A DNA stretch of 64,000 nucleotides from JAFGPL01 sp963781805 (GTDB lineage Bacteria; Bacteroidota; Bacteroidia; Bacteroidales; UBA10428). The stretch spans positions 868,001 through 932,000 of the forward strand of contig CAWAHF010000004.1 in the NCBI GenBank assembly GCA_963781805.1, written 5' to 3'. The notes under the pieces were generated by a model that worked only from the letters and a program-made list of their open reading frames with translations, was not told the origin of the DNA and searched no databases. Positions 36,456-44,994 of the stretch are shown piece by piece. A program made the position numbers and the translations under genes. Every line of letters starts with the position of its first letter. The stretch's first letter is position 1.

Positions 36456-37166
36456 TTATTCATTTTCAATCTGTTGTATCAATTTTATATTTATTTTTTC
36501 CAAATCAGTCAGAAAGTCATTTACATTATCATGTTGTCCAGAATACCAGTCTTGGCTTTTAAAATACTTTTCCATTTCTCCGCCAAATTGAAATCTGTAT
36601 CCGTATCGGGCAAATATCTCATTGCGCATAATCTTTAAATCATATTTTTCCATTTTAATTAACTCGTCTTTACTTAACAGTCTTTTTGATGCTTGAGGAT
36701 ATTTACCATTATAGTAATCATCAATGGGATATGATTTTGTCCCAATTTCATATTCATCATTTTCAGTCAATCCGCTCCAAGTATTATAAATCTTTAATCC
36801 TTTTATTTTATCTTGTCCATTGTCATAAATTACAAATTCACCGTTAGTTTGGTCTGAATAGAATTTGTTTTTCTCAATCCTAATATTGGTCAAGTTTTTA
36901 TAAGTCCAAATCCATGATTTTCCGTCCTCACCCCACGTACCTGACTTTATCTGTCCGTAGTAGTTTTCAAGTCCGAAAAGTAATATAAAATCCGATTCCA
37001 TCTCCGAGTCCCCGAAATGGTAAACATATTGGTACTCAAAGGTCAATTTGGGATTCCAAGATGTTACTTTTTTATCGTCAATTTTCTCAAATCCAATAAT
37101 TTGTCCAGTTACCAATCTTGATATTAGGATAAAAATCAGTCCGATTATTATTTGTTTAGTTTTCAT
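36456..37166 (-). CDS. Exported YARHG-domain protein, copy 1
   Basis: A 236-aa exported protein (signal peptide ending VTGQ, ~residue 22). The C-terminal ~70 residues form a YARHG domain: LSKDELIKMEKYDLKIMRNE, IFARYGYRF and MEKYFKSQDWYSG. YARHG domains are extracellular and of unknown function, often in peptidase or binding contexts. It is clearly paralogous to 37813-38520, so the cassette was duplicated. The start lies 22 bases from the left core of site I. Confidence 0.82.
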   Translation of the reverse strand: MKTKQIIIGLIFILISRLVTGQIIGFEKIDDKKVTSWNPKLTFEYQYVYHFGDSEMESDFILLFGLENYYGQIKSGTWGEDGKSWIWTYKNLTNIRIEKNKFYSDQTNGEFVIYDNGQDKIKGLKIYNTWSGLTENDEYEIGTKSYPIDDYYNGKYPQASKRLLSKDELIKMEKYDLKIMRNEIFARYGYRFQFGGEMEKYFKSQDWYSGQHDNVNDFLTDLEKINIKLIQQIENE

Positions 37167-37798
37167 GTTTGCAGGGTTTTCCCAAATGGCTTACAACGGT
37201 TTGCCAATATGAGGAGGCTGGGATTTCGAAGCACCCAACTTGTCAACCCGTTATAATTTTGATTAAATGTACTAACTTTTCGTAAACCACTATCACCCAG
37301 CTTACTTATATTGGCTGTTGTAAGCCGTTTATCATCAATTTTATATCTAAATATTGGGTGTCCTTGGCTGCATATTGAATCATGTAAAAGAACTTTTGGA
37401 ATCCAACCCTTCTTGTATGTGGTGTCATTATAATGAATTTCGTCAACTATCTTTATTCTTGCCAATGTTGAATCCTTTAAATATCTAATGACATATATTT
37501 TCTCATCTGGTTCCAATTCTACCAATTTACTTGGATAATAGTTTATCCTGACAATCTGCTTTCTCTTATATTTACTAATATCACTAAGCGCCTTGTTTTT
37601 AGATTTATATAAAAAACCATTATAACAATTATTTTCGTCAATTTTCTGACAAGCATACTTAGTCTCAATTGGTTCAGGTTCTACAAATCTAAGATAAAAC
37701 TGACCTCCAAGAAATATTAATAGTCCAAGTGGTGAACCTATTAACACAAACCAAAACGTAACATTCCAATACCATTTCCAATATTCTCGCCAAGTCAT
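37163..37798 (-). CDS. Single-pass membrane protein running through site I
   Basis: 211 aa. An N-terminal amphipathic/transmembrane region (WREYWKWYWNVTFWFVLIG..., residues ~3-33) precedes an SH3-like beta domain (~80-150, KIYVIRYLKDSTLARIKIV). The last ~55 residues, after FRYKIDDKR, are encoded by palindrome I itself and even overlap the next gene's start. The usual stop just before the GTT core is absent here, so the protein is extended by noncoding-type sequence. The natural end may be near 37327. Function unknown. Confidence 0.55.
   Translation of the reverse strand: MTWREYWKWYWNVTFWFVLIGSPLGLLIFLGGQFYLRFVEPEPIETKYACQKIDENNCYNGFLYKSKNKALSDISKYKRKQIVRINYYPSKLVELEPDEKIYVIRYLKDSTLARIKIVDEIHYNDTTYKKGWIPKVLLHDSICSQGHPIFRYKIDDKRLTTANISKLGDSGLRKVSTFNQNYNGLTSWVLRNPSLLILANRCKPFGKTLQT
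37188..37326. repeat. Cassette palindrome I (attC-like)
   Basis: Left core GGCTTACAAC, unpaired GGTTT, left arm GCCAATATGAGGAGGCTGGG; right arm CCCAGCTTACTTATATTGGC; right core GTTGTAAGCC. The right core matches the restored left core of site N (GGCTTA/CAAC). Confidence 0.82.
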
Positions 37799-37812
37799 AA
37801 CTTAAAATGAAA

Positions 37813-38520
37813 TTATTTTTTCTCTATCAATTGAATTAACCTGATGTTTTCTTTCTCCAAGTCAGTCAGAAAACCGTTAACATTATCATGATGAGCCAAA
37901 TACCAATCTTGGTTTTTAAAATATTTATCCATTTCTCCATCTGGCTTAAATTTGTATCCGTATCTAGCAAAAATCTCATTTCGCATAATTTTCAAATCCG
38001 ATTTTGGCATTTTTATCAGTTCGCCTCTACTTAAAAATCTTTTCGATGCTTGCGTAAATTTGCCATTAAAATAATCATCTATCGGATATGATTTTGTCCC
38101 AATCTCATATTCATTATCAGTTAATTCGCTCCATGTGTTATAAATCTTTAGTCCTTTTATTTTCACCTCCCCATTGTCATAAATTACAAATTCTCCGTTC
38201 GTTTGGTCTGAATAGAATTTATTTCTCTCAATTCTGATATTGGTCAAGTTTTTGTAAGTCCAAATCCAAGATTTTCCGTCCTCGCTCCAAGTACCTGATT
38301 TTATCTGTCCGTAATAGTTGTCAAGTCCGAAAAGTAAAATGAAATCCGATTCCATCTCCGAATCTCCAAAATGATAAACATATTGATACTCAACTGTGAA
38401 TTTGGGATTCCAAGGTGTTACTTTTTTATCATCAATTTTCTCAAACCCGATTATTTGTCCTGGTACCAATCTTGATATTAGGATAAAAGTCAGTCCGATT
38501 ATTATTTGTTTAGTTTTCAT
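37813..38520 (-). CDS. Exported YARHG-domain protein, copy 2
   Basis: 235 aa, a close paralogue of 36456-37166 with the same signal peptide type (VPGQ) and the same YARHG region (LSRGELIKMPKSDLKIMRNE, IFARYGYKF, MDKYFKNQDWYLA). The upstream leader (GTTTGCAG...CCAAATGGCTTA) is also shared. It is the first gene of cassette I-N; the intron lies 25 bases upstream of its start. Confidence 0.82.
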   Translation of the reverse strand: MKTKQIIIGLTFILISRLVPGQIIGFEKIDDKKVTPWNPKFTVEYQYVYHFGDSEMESDFILLFGLDNYYGQIKSGTWSEDGKSWIWTYKNLTNIRIERNKFYSDQTNGEFVIYDNGEVKIKGLKIYNTWSELTDNEYEIGTKSYPIDDYFNGKFTQASKRFLSRGELIKMPKSDLKIMRNEIFARYGYKFKPDGEMDKYFKNQDWYLAHHDNVNGFLTDLEKENIRLIQLIEKK

Positions 38521-38539
38521 GTTTGCAGTATCTCCAAAT

Positions 38540-38545
38540 GGCTTA
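38540..38545. repeat. Left core of cassette palindrome N (split by the intron)
   Basis: GGCTTA before the group II intron. Joined to CAACGG at 40770 it restores GGCTTACAAC-type core sequence as in site I. The rest of palindrome N is at 40770-40896. Confidence 0.6.
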
Positions 38546-38568
38546 ACCGGGTAGCTTACGCCCCCTAA

Positions 38569-38602
38569 GAACCGTACGTGCGACTTTCACCGCATACGGC
38601 TC
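38569..38602 (-). ncRNA. Group II intron domain V
   Basis: A 34-nt hairpin on the minus strand, GAGCCGTATGCGGTGAAA then GTCGCACGTACGGTTC: the catalytic domain V with its GAAA tetraloop. It overlaps the reverse transcriptase stop by two bases. Confidence 0.9.
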
Positions 38603-40127
38603 AAGCACTTTTAAGGCCAACCTTGTTAGGGTAGACCCGGCTATTGTTTTTACCTCTACAAACAAAAGTAGTGATTTGTTTGCTATTCAAAGCTAAACGT
38701 TTCCTTAAGGATACCCTTTTCTCAAAATATGAATCAAATTCAGACAGGTAAGGATTGGCCTTCTGAGCGATTTTAACATGATATCGAATAGGTACCATAC
38801 CGATTTTATATAAGCGGTAGGAATATATACCTTTATAAGATACACGTTTATCGGAAAAATGATTGCCCAAAAAGTACCTTTTGAACACCCACCTGTGGCC
38901 TTTGTCACCATGCTGGCGGGTAGCCCATTTCCAGATTTGTCCGAAGATGAATACCTCCAGTTTTCTGAAGGTATTCTTTGAGCAAATACCCTTGTGATAA
39001 TTTGACCATCCCCGGATAACCGGGTTTAGTTTTCGTATAAGGGCATGAGCAGGCAGTCCATGGCTCTCGCGTATGATGAGTTTTATCTTATCTTTGAAAG
39101 CCTGTACAGATTTCCGTGATGGTTTTATCAGCAGTTTACCCTTGTACTTACGGATATGCTGTGATAAGAAGTCAAAACCCTGGTCAATATTGGTTATTTT
39201 GGATTTCTCATCAGAGAGCCTAAGCCCCCGTTCTTTGAGGAATTCCTTAACAAGTGGTATGATTTGATTAGTAATTACCTCTTTATCCTTAGCGGTAATA
39301 ATAAAATCATCGGCATACCTTACAAAATTGACTTTCTGGTTTTTCCACCTTGGAAACTGTTTGTTTATGGTGGTTTCCAATCCGTCAAGCACCATATTCA
39401 TGATGATTGGGGATATGATACCGCCTTGTGGAGTACCTTTAAGGGAGGGGAATAACCTTCCTTTCTGGATATATCCTGCTTTGAGCCATTTATCAAGAAT
39501 GGATTTGTTGACCGGGATATGGTTTAATATCCACTGATGGTCAATTTCATCAAAGCAGGCCTTGATGTCGGCTTCATACACCCATTGTGCGCAATTTTTA
39601 CGGCACAGGATAAGAAAGCATTGTGCAATGGCATCGGCACACGAACGTTTTTCCCTAAACCCATAAGAATTTAGGTCGGCCATTGTTTCGGCCAGAGGGA
39701 CAAGAGAAATCATGTGCAGGGCTTGCATAGCCCTGTCATCCATGCACGGGATGCTTAAGGGGCGTTTTTTGCCATTCTTCTTAGGGATATATATCCTACG
39801 TAAAGGTTTTGGGGTGTATCCCCTGTTCTTAAGGTTTTCAGCTGCGACGAGTTTATCATACCCGTCTATCCAGATTTTATGGTCAACACCGGGGGTTTTG
39901 CCTCCCTTGTTGTTGGCCACCCGGAATACAGCCAATAGTTTAGCATAAAAGGATTTGGTAATGAGAAACATCAGGGCTTTAGCTTTGCCCCAGCGTTTCT
40001 CTTTAACAGCCTTGGCAATACGTCTTTGCAGCCTGTTCACCCGTTGAATAACCTTTCGCCATATAATGAGGTTCCAGTTATCGGTTTGGTGTGCCAGTGC
40101 ACACGATGAATTTTCATTCTCGTTCAT
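38601..40127 (-). CDS. Group II intron reverse transcriptase/maturase
   Basis: 508 aa from the ATG at 40127; the frame is open further, to 40421, but this part lies in intron RNA domains. RT motifs are TPKPLRRIYIPKKNGKKRPLSIP, WVYEADIKACFDEIDH, GTPQGGIISP and the catalytic FVRYADDFI. A maturase (X) domain follows (RKLNPVIRGWSNYHKGICSK). The C-terminal HNH endonuclease region is missing or degraded: only SKQITTFVCRGKNNSRVYP remains, without a zinc-binding CxxC/HH set. Splicing support and insertion at single-stranded DNA are expected. Confidence 0.9.
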   Translation of the reverse strand: MNENENSSCALAHQTDNWNLIIWRKVIQRVNRLQRRIAKAVKEKRWGKAKALMFLITKSFYAKLLAVFRVANNKGGKTPGVDHKIWIDGYDKLVAAENLKNRGYTPKPLRRIYIPKKNGKKRPLSIPCMDDRAMQALHMISLVPLAETMADLNSYGFREKRSCADAIAQCFLILCRKNCAQWVYEADIKACFDEIDHQWILNHIPVNKSILDKWLKAGYIQKGRLFPSLKGTPQGGIISPIIMNMVLDGLETTINKQFPRWKNQKVNFVRYADDFIITAKDKEVITNQIIPLVKEFLKERGLRLSDEKSKITNIDQGFDFLSQHIRKYKGKLLIKPSRKSVQAFKDKIKLIIRESHGLPAHALIRKLNPVIRGWSNYHKGICSKNTFRKLEVFIFGQIWKWATRQHGDKGHRWVFKRYFLGNHFSDKRVSYKGIYSYRLYKIGMVPIRYHVKIAQKANPYLSEFDSYFEKRVSLRKRLALNSKQITTFVCRGKNNSRVYPNKVGLKSA

Positions 40128-40769
40128 TTGCTTTCCAGCATTTACAGGTTCTAAAAAAGTATCATGCCATAAAGTACCAGACAGAGGTGGGCTGGTTTTC
40201 ACCTGTGGCGATGTTGTGGCCACTATCCCTGACATTACATCAGGGCATTCGCTTTGTCTGTCCTCTCTGTACGGTGTTTCCCCATGCCTTGCGGTTAGGG
40301 TTTTTGATCCCGCTGTTACAGGAAAAGAGAGCACCGTGCTTCCATGTTCCATGTAAATAACAAAAGATACAGGTTTAGGCCTATCCTGTCCACCGGCTGG
40401 GCAACATCCCCGTAAACGCAACGTTGACCACGTTTAACCTGCCAGCTTACCATTTTGGTACAAGGCGTGTCATCCTCTTTTTCGCCCTTACGCCATCTCG
40501 ATGGTTTCGGAATATTTACCTGAGTTGGCCATGCCTGCTCACCCCAGCCCTAAGTCGGTTTTTGAGGCCCCGAAGACTATCCACTTCACAGCTTATAGCC
40601 CCGCCATAGGGTATACAACCCGGCGTTTGGTACTCGTTTCCCGGAGCTTCAACCGGTAATAGCTGCACTATACACCAATTGTCCGGTAAGGGTACTGTTG
40701 AGGGAACAACAGGTTTTATCAAAGAACAATCCTTTGTAAAACAATTATTTACACGACTTCAAGTCGCAA

Positions 40770-40896
40770 CAACGGTTGCGGCTAGGTTTTGTTGCCGGTA
40801 TTCAAAGCGCGTCCCAGTCCAATACAACCAGGATTGATTAAATGCTCCAAGCTTTGCGAGGCACTATCCGGCAATAAAATTTAGCCGCTGTTATGC
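40770..40896. repeat. Cassette palindrome N (attC-like), main part
   Basis: Left core remnant CAACGG, left arm TGCGGCTAGGTTTTGTTGCC; right arm CCGGCAATAAAATTTAGCCG; right core GTTATGC, the complement of B's left core GCATAAC. Confidence 0.72.
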
Positions 40897-40904
40897 ACTG
40901 CTGG

Positions 40905-42059
40905 TTATTCTAGCAGAATTTTCCTAATGTCAGCTATATGATTTAAATTATCAATTATTTGAATAAAATACAACCCTGTTTGTCCAAAGTCACTTACATT
41001 TATTTCAAAAAGTTGTTGAGTTAAATTAGATTCAAACAAAACAGAGCCTGTTGTGTTGATGATTTTTATTTTGTATTCTGTCATTTGTTCATAATTGACA
41101 CCAGTATTAATAATAATTTCATCCTTTGCAGGGTTTGGATATATTTTAAGAGTATTTAAATTAATAGGTGGATTTAATCCGTTAATCGCGACATCAATAA
41201 TCAATGTATCAGTTATCGCTATACTATCATAAACCGGAATGGTATCGTAAACTGTCACATGAATTGTATCATAGACTATTTCAAAACATTTTCCTTCATT
41301 AACCAATGCTGTTATTTCATTTATCTCTAATTTTCGATTATATACCCTCACATTATCAAGTATTCCATTATATGGATTTCTATTATTCTGAAAATTTCCT
41401 CCAAAAGTAGTCCCTAAAGTATTGTCATCATCAGCACCCATTGACTTGTTATGTCCCTCAACTCCAGTAAACCAATTTAATAACTGAGCATTTGGCGATA
41501 GTTTTACGCCATTTATATATGTATAAACATCATCTCCTGTGTAATTAACACTTACATGGTACCAAGTATCTTTTTTTAATGAACCCGCTATAAAGTTAAC
41601 TCCTGCATCACCAACACCACCCATTGTATTATCATTATAACGTGAAAATAATATAAGTGAAGTACTATCAGTATCATCTTGAGATATCCCTACCCATACC
41701 CTTTTATAAGGAGAAACATTATTCCCATCGCAAGCAAACATTAACATATTTCCTGAAACGGAAGTATTAAACCAAAAATTTATCGAAAATGGATTTAGGT
41801 TATCAAAAACTCTTCTTAAACCAACATTCAAATTATTGATTTCAGAATTCCCATCAAAAATGTATGCTTTATTGGGTCTATCAAACCTATCATTTGTCAG
41901 AATAGCGCCATTTACTGTGCCATTATATGAATTACCACTTTCATCATTGGCATTACCATTAAATGCCCAGTAACCAACTAATCCTTCAGTTGGAATTTGT
42001 GCATTTATGTTTAGAACAAATCCAAACACTAAGAAGAAAAAGTAAATTTTTGTTTTCAT
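40905..42059 (-). CDS. Secreted LamG-like T9SS protein
   Basis: 384 aa. Signal peptide to ~20 (NINAQ). A concanavalin A-like/LamG domain spans ~25-240 (GLVGYWAFNGNANDESGN, AYIFDG, FSINFWFNT, WYHVSVNYTGDDVYTYINGV, YNGILDNVRVYNR). A threonine/tyrosine linker with repeated VYDTI motifs is followed by a type IX C-terminal sorting domain (~305-384, LKIYPNPAKDEIIIN ... GLYFIQI). Likely a surface or secreted glycan-binding protein. Single-gene cassette N-B. Confidence 0.85.
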   Translation of the reverse strand: MKTKIYFFFLVFGFVLNINAQIPTEGLVGYWAFNGNANDESGNSYNGTVNGAILTNDRFDRPNKAYIFDGNSEINNLNVGLRRVFDNLNPFSINFWFNTSVSGNMLMFACDGNNVSPYKRVWVGISQDDTDSTSLILFSRYNDNTMGGVGDAGVNFIAGSLKKDTWYHVSVNYTGDDVYTYINGVKLSPNAQLLNWFTGVEGHNKSMGADDDNTLGTTFGGNFQNNRNPYNGILDNVRVYNRKLEINEITALVNEGKCFEIVYDTIHVTVYDTIPVYDSIAITDTLIIDVAINGLNPPINLNTLKIYPNPAKDEIIINTGVNYEQMTEYKIKIINTTGSVLFESNLTQQLFEINVSDFGQTGLYFIQIIDNLNHIADIRKILLE

Positions 42060-42099
42060 AATTATTAGTTTTAATGAAAGGTTAGTCTTAACCAGTTGT

Positions 42100-42233
42100 G
42101 CATAACGTTTTATGGTATGGTGTCGTGCGGGATTACGAAGTGATTTCCTATCAGGTTACACCGACTTTTTTTACGAGCCACAAACCTTCGCAAACCTCTG
42201 AAACCCGCATGCACTATACCATGTGTTGTAGCC
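42100..42233. repeat. Cassette palindrome B (attC-like)
   Basis: Left core GCATAAC, left arm ATGGTATGGTGTCGTGCGGG; right arm CCCGCATGCACTATACCAT; one extrahelical T on the left; right core GTTGTAGCC, an exact complement of J's left core GGCTACAAC. Confidence 0.8.
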
Positions 42234-42238
42234 AGTGG

Positions 42239-43036
42239 TTATTTATCTACATTTTCAAATTCTATAAAATCTTTACTCACAGAATTCATAATTTTTATTG
42301 TTGAGTCAATAGATGAATTAATGTCTAAATCAAGCATTTTGTCAATCGTATCAAAATACATCTCAAAATCATCTTTTGCATTAGTTTTAAGGTGAATCAA
42401 GTCTTTTCTGTTACCATATAACCGCAAAATATCTGTTTTCTCTTTTTCCAAATCAATCCATGAAAAATCCAATTTAGAAACTAAAGGGAGTATCTCAATC
42501 AATTTTTCTCTAAACGATATTTTAGGGCTTTCAATCGCAATTTTATCAAACTCAACCTCATTGTTTTTTCTTGTCGTTTTATAAATGAAATCATTGGGGA
42601 TAATATGATTAAGAAATGCTTCAACCGCCGAAATTAACATGACAATACTACTCACACGATATTTTATATATCTATTATAGCAGTCATGTGTTCCATTTTC
42701 TTCAATATCTAGTATATAAATGTCATCTCCATATTGTTTGCCACATTTTGGAAAATTATTTGCTTTTATCTGCTCGGAAAAATTGTAATGTTCAATCGCT
42801 AAACTTAAAAATAAATGAATTGGATTTGGAAATGCAGTAATATATAATTTCCCGTCATAACGAACTGGTCTGACTTTAATAACTCTTTTCTCTCCGGTCT
42901 TAAATCCAGTTACCATTACTAACTGATTTGATAATCCTGTCGAATCTTTCTTAGAAACAGAGGTAGAAACAACATCCTCGTTAAATGCTCTTTCAGTTAT
43001 TTTATAATTTGGATATGGAGGAATCTTTATCTTCAT
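42239..43036 (-). CDS. HEPN-like protein, candidate RNase
   Basis: 265 aa, no signal peptide. The N-terminal ~100 residues are beta-rich. The C-terminal half is helical and contains a helix IVMLISAVEAFLNHIIP (~137-153) and LYGNRKDLIHLKT (~210-222), which carries the Rx4H (RKDLIH) motif of HEPN RNases. HEPN proteins in defence and toxin systems cut RNA. The pairing of an early all-beta domain with HEPN is unusual. The assignment rests on the motif and helical context only. Single-gene cassette B-J. Confidence 0.55.
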   Translation of the reverse strand: MKIKIPPYPNYKITERAFNEDVVSTSVSKKDSTGLSNQLVMVTGFKTGEKRVIKVRPVRYDGKLYITAFPNPIHLFLSLAIEHYNFSEQIKANNFPKCGKQYGDDIYILDIEENGTHDCYNRYIKYRVSSIVMLISAVEAFLNHIIPNDFIYKTTRKNNEVEFDKIAIESPKISFREKLIEILPLVSKLDFSWIDLEKEKTDILRLYGNRKDLIHLKTNAKDDFEMYFDTIDKMLDLDINSSIDSTIKIMNSVSKDFIEFENVDK

Positions 43037-43078
43037 TATTTAAAATTCATTTGTTATTTGCAGGGTTTTTCTTCCATT

Positions 43079-43215
43079 GGCTACAACGTTTTGCCAATAT
43101 GGCATCGGCGGGGTTTTTGGAACGCGTTTTTATCCACCGATGAAAATGCTGAAACGGAGATGGAATAACGAATGAGAACGTATCGCCCCGCTGTGCTATA
43201 TTGGCTGTTGTGCAC
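43079..43215. repeat. Cassette palindrome J (attC-like)
   Basis: Left core GGCTACAAC, left arm GCCAATATGGCATCGGCGGG; right arm CCCCGCTGTGCTATATTGGC; one extrahelical T; right core GTTGTGCAC, an exact complement of K's left core GTGCACAAC. Confidence 0.82.
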
Positions 43216-43236
43216 TGGCTTTCTTTTGTTATATCT

Positions 43237-43722
43237 TCAATTATCTTTGTAGTCCTTAAAATAAGAGTCAATAATTTTAAAAGGCATCTCATTATCATTG
43301 TTATAAAACATTTGTTTAAAAATCCAATATTCATCAGCAATCAATGTGTCTAAATCATTAATAAACGAAATTTTATTAATTAAAAATATTGTGTCCTTTC
43401 TATATTTTATTGCAGGATTAATATAAAAAGTATCTGAAGGATATAAGAAATATTTAATTTTTAAATTATTTGAATCTATGATTAATCGGTCTTTTTTATT
43501 TTTCTCAATTGATTTATTTATCCATTTATAAAAACTATTTGGGTCTCCAGTGAAATCTGATAGTGCTTTTTCATATTGAACCTCAATATCAATTTTATTA
43601 TTACAACCATTAATCAATTCTGATTCGAGAAGTTTACAGCTTGATAGCAATATTGTTATAAATACAATTTTGCCAAACCACTTAGTGAAATCTATAAATA
43701 TCAATCGTGATAGTTTATCCAT
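43237..43722 (-). CDS. Small lipoprotein, unknown
   Basis: 161 aa. A hydrophobic N-terminal segment ends in ILLSSCK, a lipobox near residue 29; the start at 43722 leaves a slightly long leader, and no nearer ATG precedes the hydrophobic core. The mature part has an NxxIDIEVQYEKALSDF helix and beta strands (LKIKYFLYPSDTFYI). No family recognised. Single-gene cassette J-K. Confidence 0.6.
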   Translation of the reverse strand: MDKLSRLIFIDFTKWFGKIVFITILLSSCKLLESELINGCNNKIDIEVQYEKALSDFTGDPNSFYKWINKSIEKNKKDRLIIDSNNLKIKYFLYPSDTFYINPAIKYRKDTIFLINKISFINDLDTLIADEYWIFKQMFYNNDNEMPFKIIDSYFKDYKDN

Positions 43723-43778
43723 TGGTTTTTTTAATCATTCAGAGATTTTTGAATGTTATCTGGTTTTCCTCCAAGCTT

Positions 43779-43914
43779 GTGCACAACGGATGGCAATAAG
43801 AAACGTAGGGCGATTCAAAGCACTTACTTATCAAGTTACCAAGCCGTTTATTAAATGTTATATCGTTTAAAATTAGCACTTTCTGCCCTATGTTTTTTAT
43901 TGCGTGTTGTACAG
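43779..43914. repeat. Cassette palindrome K (attC-like)
   Basis: Left core GTGCACAAC, left arm GGCAATAAGAAACGTAGGGC; right arm GCCCTATGTTTTTTATTGCG; right core GTTGTACAG, an exact complement of L's left core CTGTACAAC. Confidence 0.82.
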
Positions 43915-43916
43915 CG

Positions 43917-44156
43917 TTATTCTTTTATCTTTCTATTTTTCAAATATATAATCAATCCTAAAATTAATAATCCAGTCCACATGATTCCATTCGTAACTGC
44001 ATTTTCCTTATACTTAAAAAAATCAGCAACCTGACTAATTGGGTCATCCATTCCGGGAAGTTTATCGTACTGTATCAATTCTCTAGCTAGCAATCCTACT
44101 GAAATGATAATTAATACCAGTCCAAATACTTTTAAATGTTTTCTTTCAATCTTCAA
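43917..44156 (-). CDS. Two-transmembrane-helix protein, unknown
   Basis: 79 aa with hydrophobic segments at residues ~8-24 and ~57-72 and a basic tail (YLKNRKIKE). The start overlaps the stop of the upstream exported-protein gene by four bases (ATGA), so the two are co-translated. No function known. Confidence 0.65.
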   Translation of the reverse strand: MKIERKHLKVFGLVLIIISVGLLARELIQYDKLPGMDDPISQVADFFKYKENAVTNGIMWTGLLILGLIIYLKNRKIKE

Positions 44157-44713
44157 TTTTCCAGTCTTTTTATGTTTTCTCGGTATTGCTTAATTAATCC
44201 ACGTTGTTTCTTATCTAAAACATTACTGATTATCTCAAGTAATATGTCAGCTTGCTCTTTTTTATTTACTATCAAATATGTCTGAATTATCTCACTATCA
44301 TATCCATGCAAGATTTCGATAACAATCAAAGGTTTATCAATTACGAAATAGTCATTTGGAGTATGAATATTAGTATAGACTGTGTCAGTCCTTAAATATA
44401 AAGTGTCCAAGAATCCATTTGAGTTTAAAGAATCAACAATCCGTTTTCTTAATTCTGAAGTCGTTACAATTTCAGCGGTCAATTGTTTTTTTGTCTCTGT
44501 GTCATATAATGGAGGCTCAGACAATATGCCGTCCTTAATCAAATCAATCAAGTATAATTCGGATTTTTGCTCCAAATGATTTGAATAAATCGAAATGATT
44601 TCAGGTTCAGAAGAATTTATCAATTCATCTCGGAGTTTTTCATAGGTAATCGTTTTCTGAGCATTCGTAGTCAAAAAAACTCCTAATAATATTATGGTTG
44701 TTATAATTCTCAT
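44153..44713 (-). CDS. Exported protein, unknown
   Basis: 186 aa from the ATG at 44713, which opens a signal peptide (MRIITTIILLGVFLTTNAQ). The frame is open for another 93 codons upstream, but that part is palindrome L and is unlikely to be coding. The mature protein is helical and charged with repeated I/L patterns (ELYLIDLIKDGIL). Co-transcribed with the small membrane protein downstream in cassette K-L. Confidence 0.68.
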   Translation of the reverse strand: MRIITTIILLGVFLTTNAQKTITYEKLRDELINSSEPEIISIYSNHLEQKSELYLIDLIKDGILSEPPLYDTETKKQLTAEIVTTSELRKRIVDSLNSNGFLDTLYLRTDTVYTNIHTPNDYFVIDKPLIVIEILHGYDSEIIQTYLIVNKKEQADILLEIISNVLDKKQRGLIKQYRENIKRLEN

Positions 44714-44732
44714 GCTGCGGTCTGTCCTAATG

Positions 44733-44869
44733 CTGTACAACGGTTGGGTATATGAAACGTTTGGCATTTCAAAGCGATTCCCTATCAAACCGTTGCAAAG
44801 TTTATTAAATGTACTGCCCTTAAAATTAGCACTTTCCGCCAAATGTTTTATATACCGTGTTGTGTTTTC
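44733..44869. repeat. Cassette palindrome L (attC-like)
   Basis: Left core CTGTACAAC, left arm GGGTATATGAAACGTTTGGC; right arm GCCAAATGTTTTATATACCG; right core GTTGTGTTTTC, complementary to M's left core GAAACACAAC with one indel. Confidence 0.8.
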
Positions 44870-44890
44870 GTGCTTTATTCTCCGCTGTCT

Positions 44891-44994
44891 GTCCGTGCGA
44901 TTGGGCAGCCATACTCTTTGACAAGTTTTGGTCTGTGCGTCGGCATTTTTGAGCGACTTGGCAATGTGTATGGATGCAAAGGGTTGGCTCATAG
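44891..44994. repeat. Inner flanking palindrome L2 (second repeat family)
   Basis: CATACTCTTTGACAAG faces CTTGGCAATGTGTATG; the block from CCGTGCGAT to GGGTTGG is homologous to H2 (33381-33480). The stop codon of the SMEK-STAND gene lies inside its right end. Confidence 0.7.

Larger units (their letters stand above)
38546..40769 (-). mobile_element. Group II intron inserted in an attC-like core
   Basis: A minus-strand intron of ~2.2 kb. Its 5' end begins near TTGCGACTTGAAGTCGTG (40769 and down), and its 3' end follows a canonical domain V and a domain VI-like GGGGGCGTAAGCTACCC. The ends are assigned within about 3 bases from the restored core GGCTTA/CAAC. The region 40128-40769 is the noncoding 5' part (domains I-III). 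It encodes a maturase-type reverse transcriptase. Confidence 0.8.

Noticed and set aside
40128..40421. N-terminal extension of the intron reverse transcriptase
   Set aside because: The region lies in intron RNA domains and shows no RT similarity; the ATG at 40127 fits the family start.
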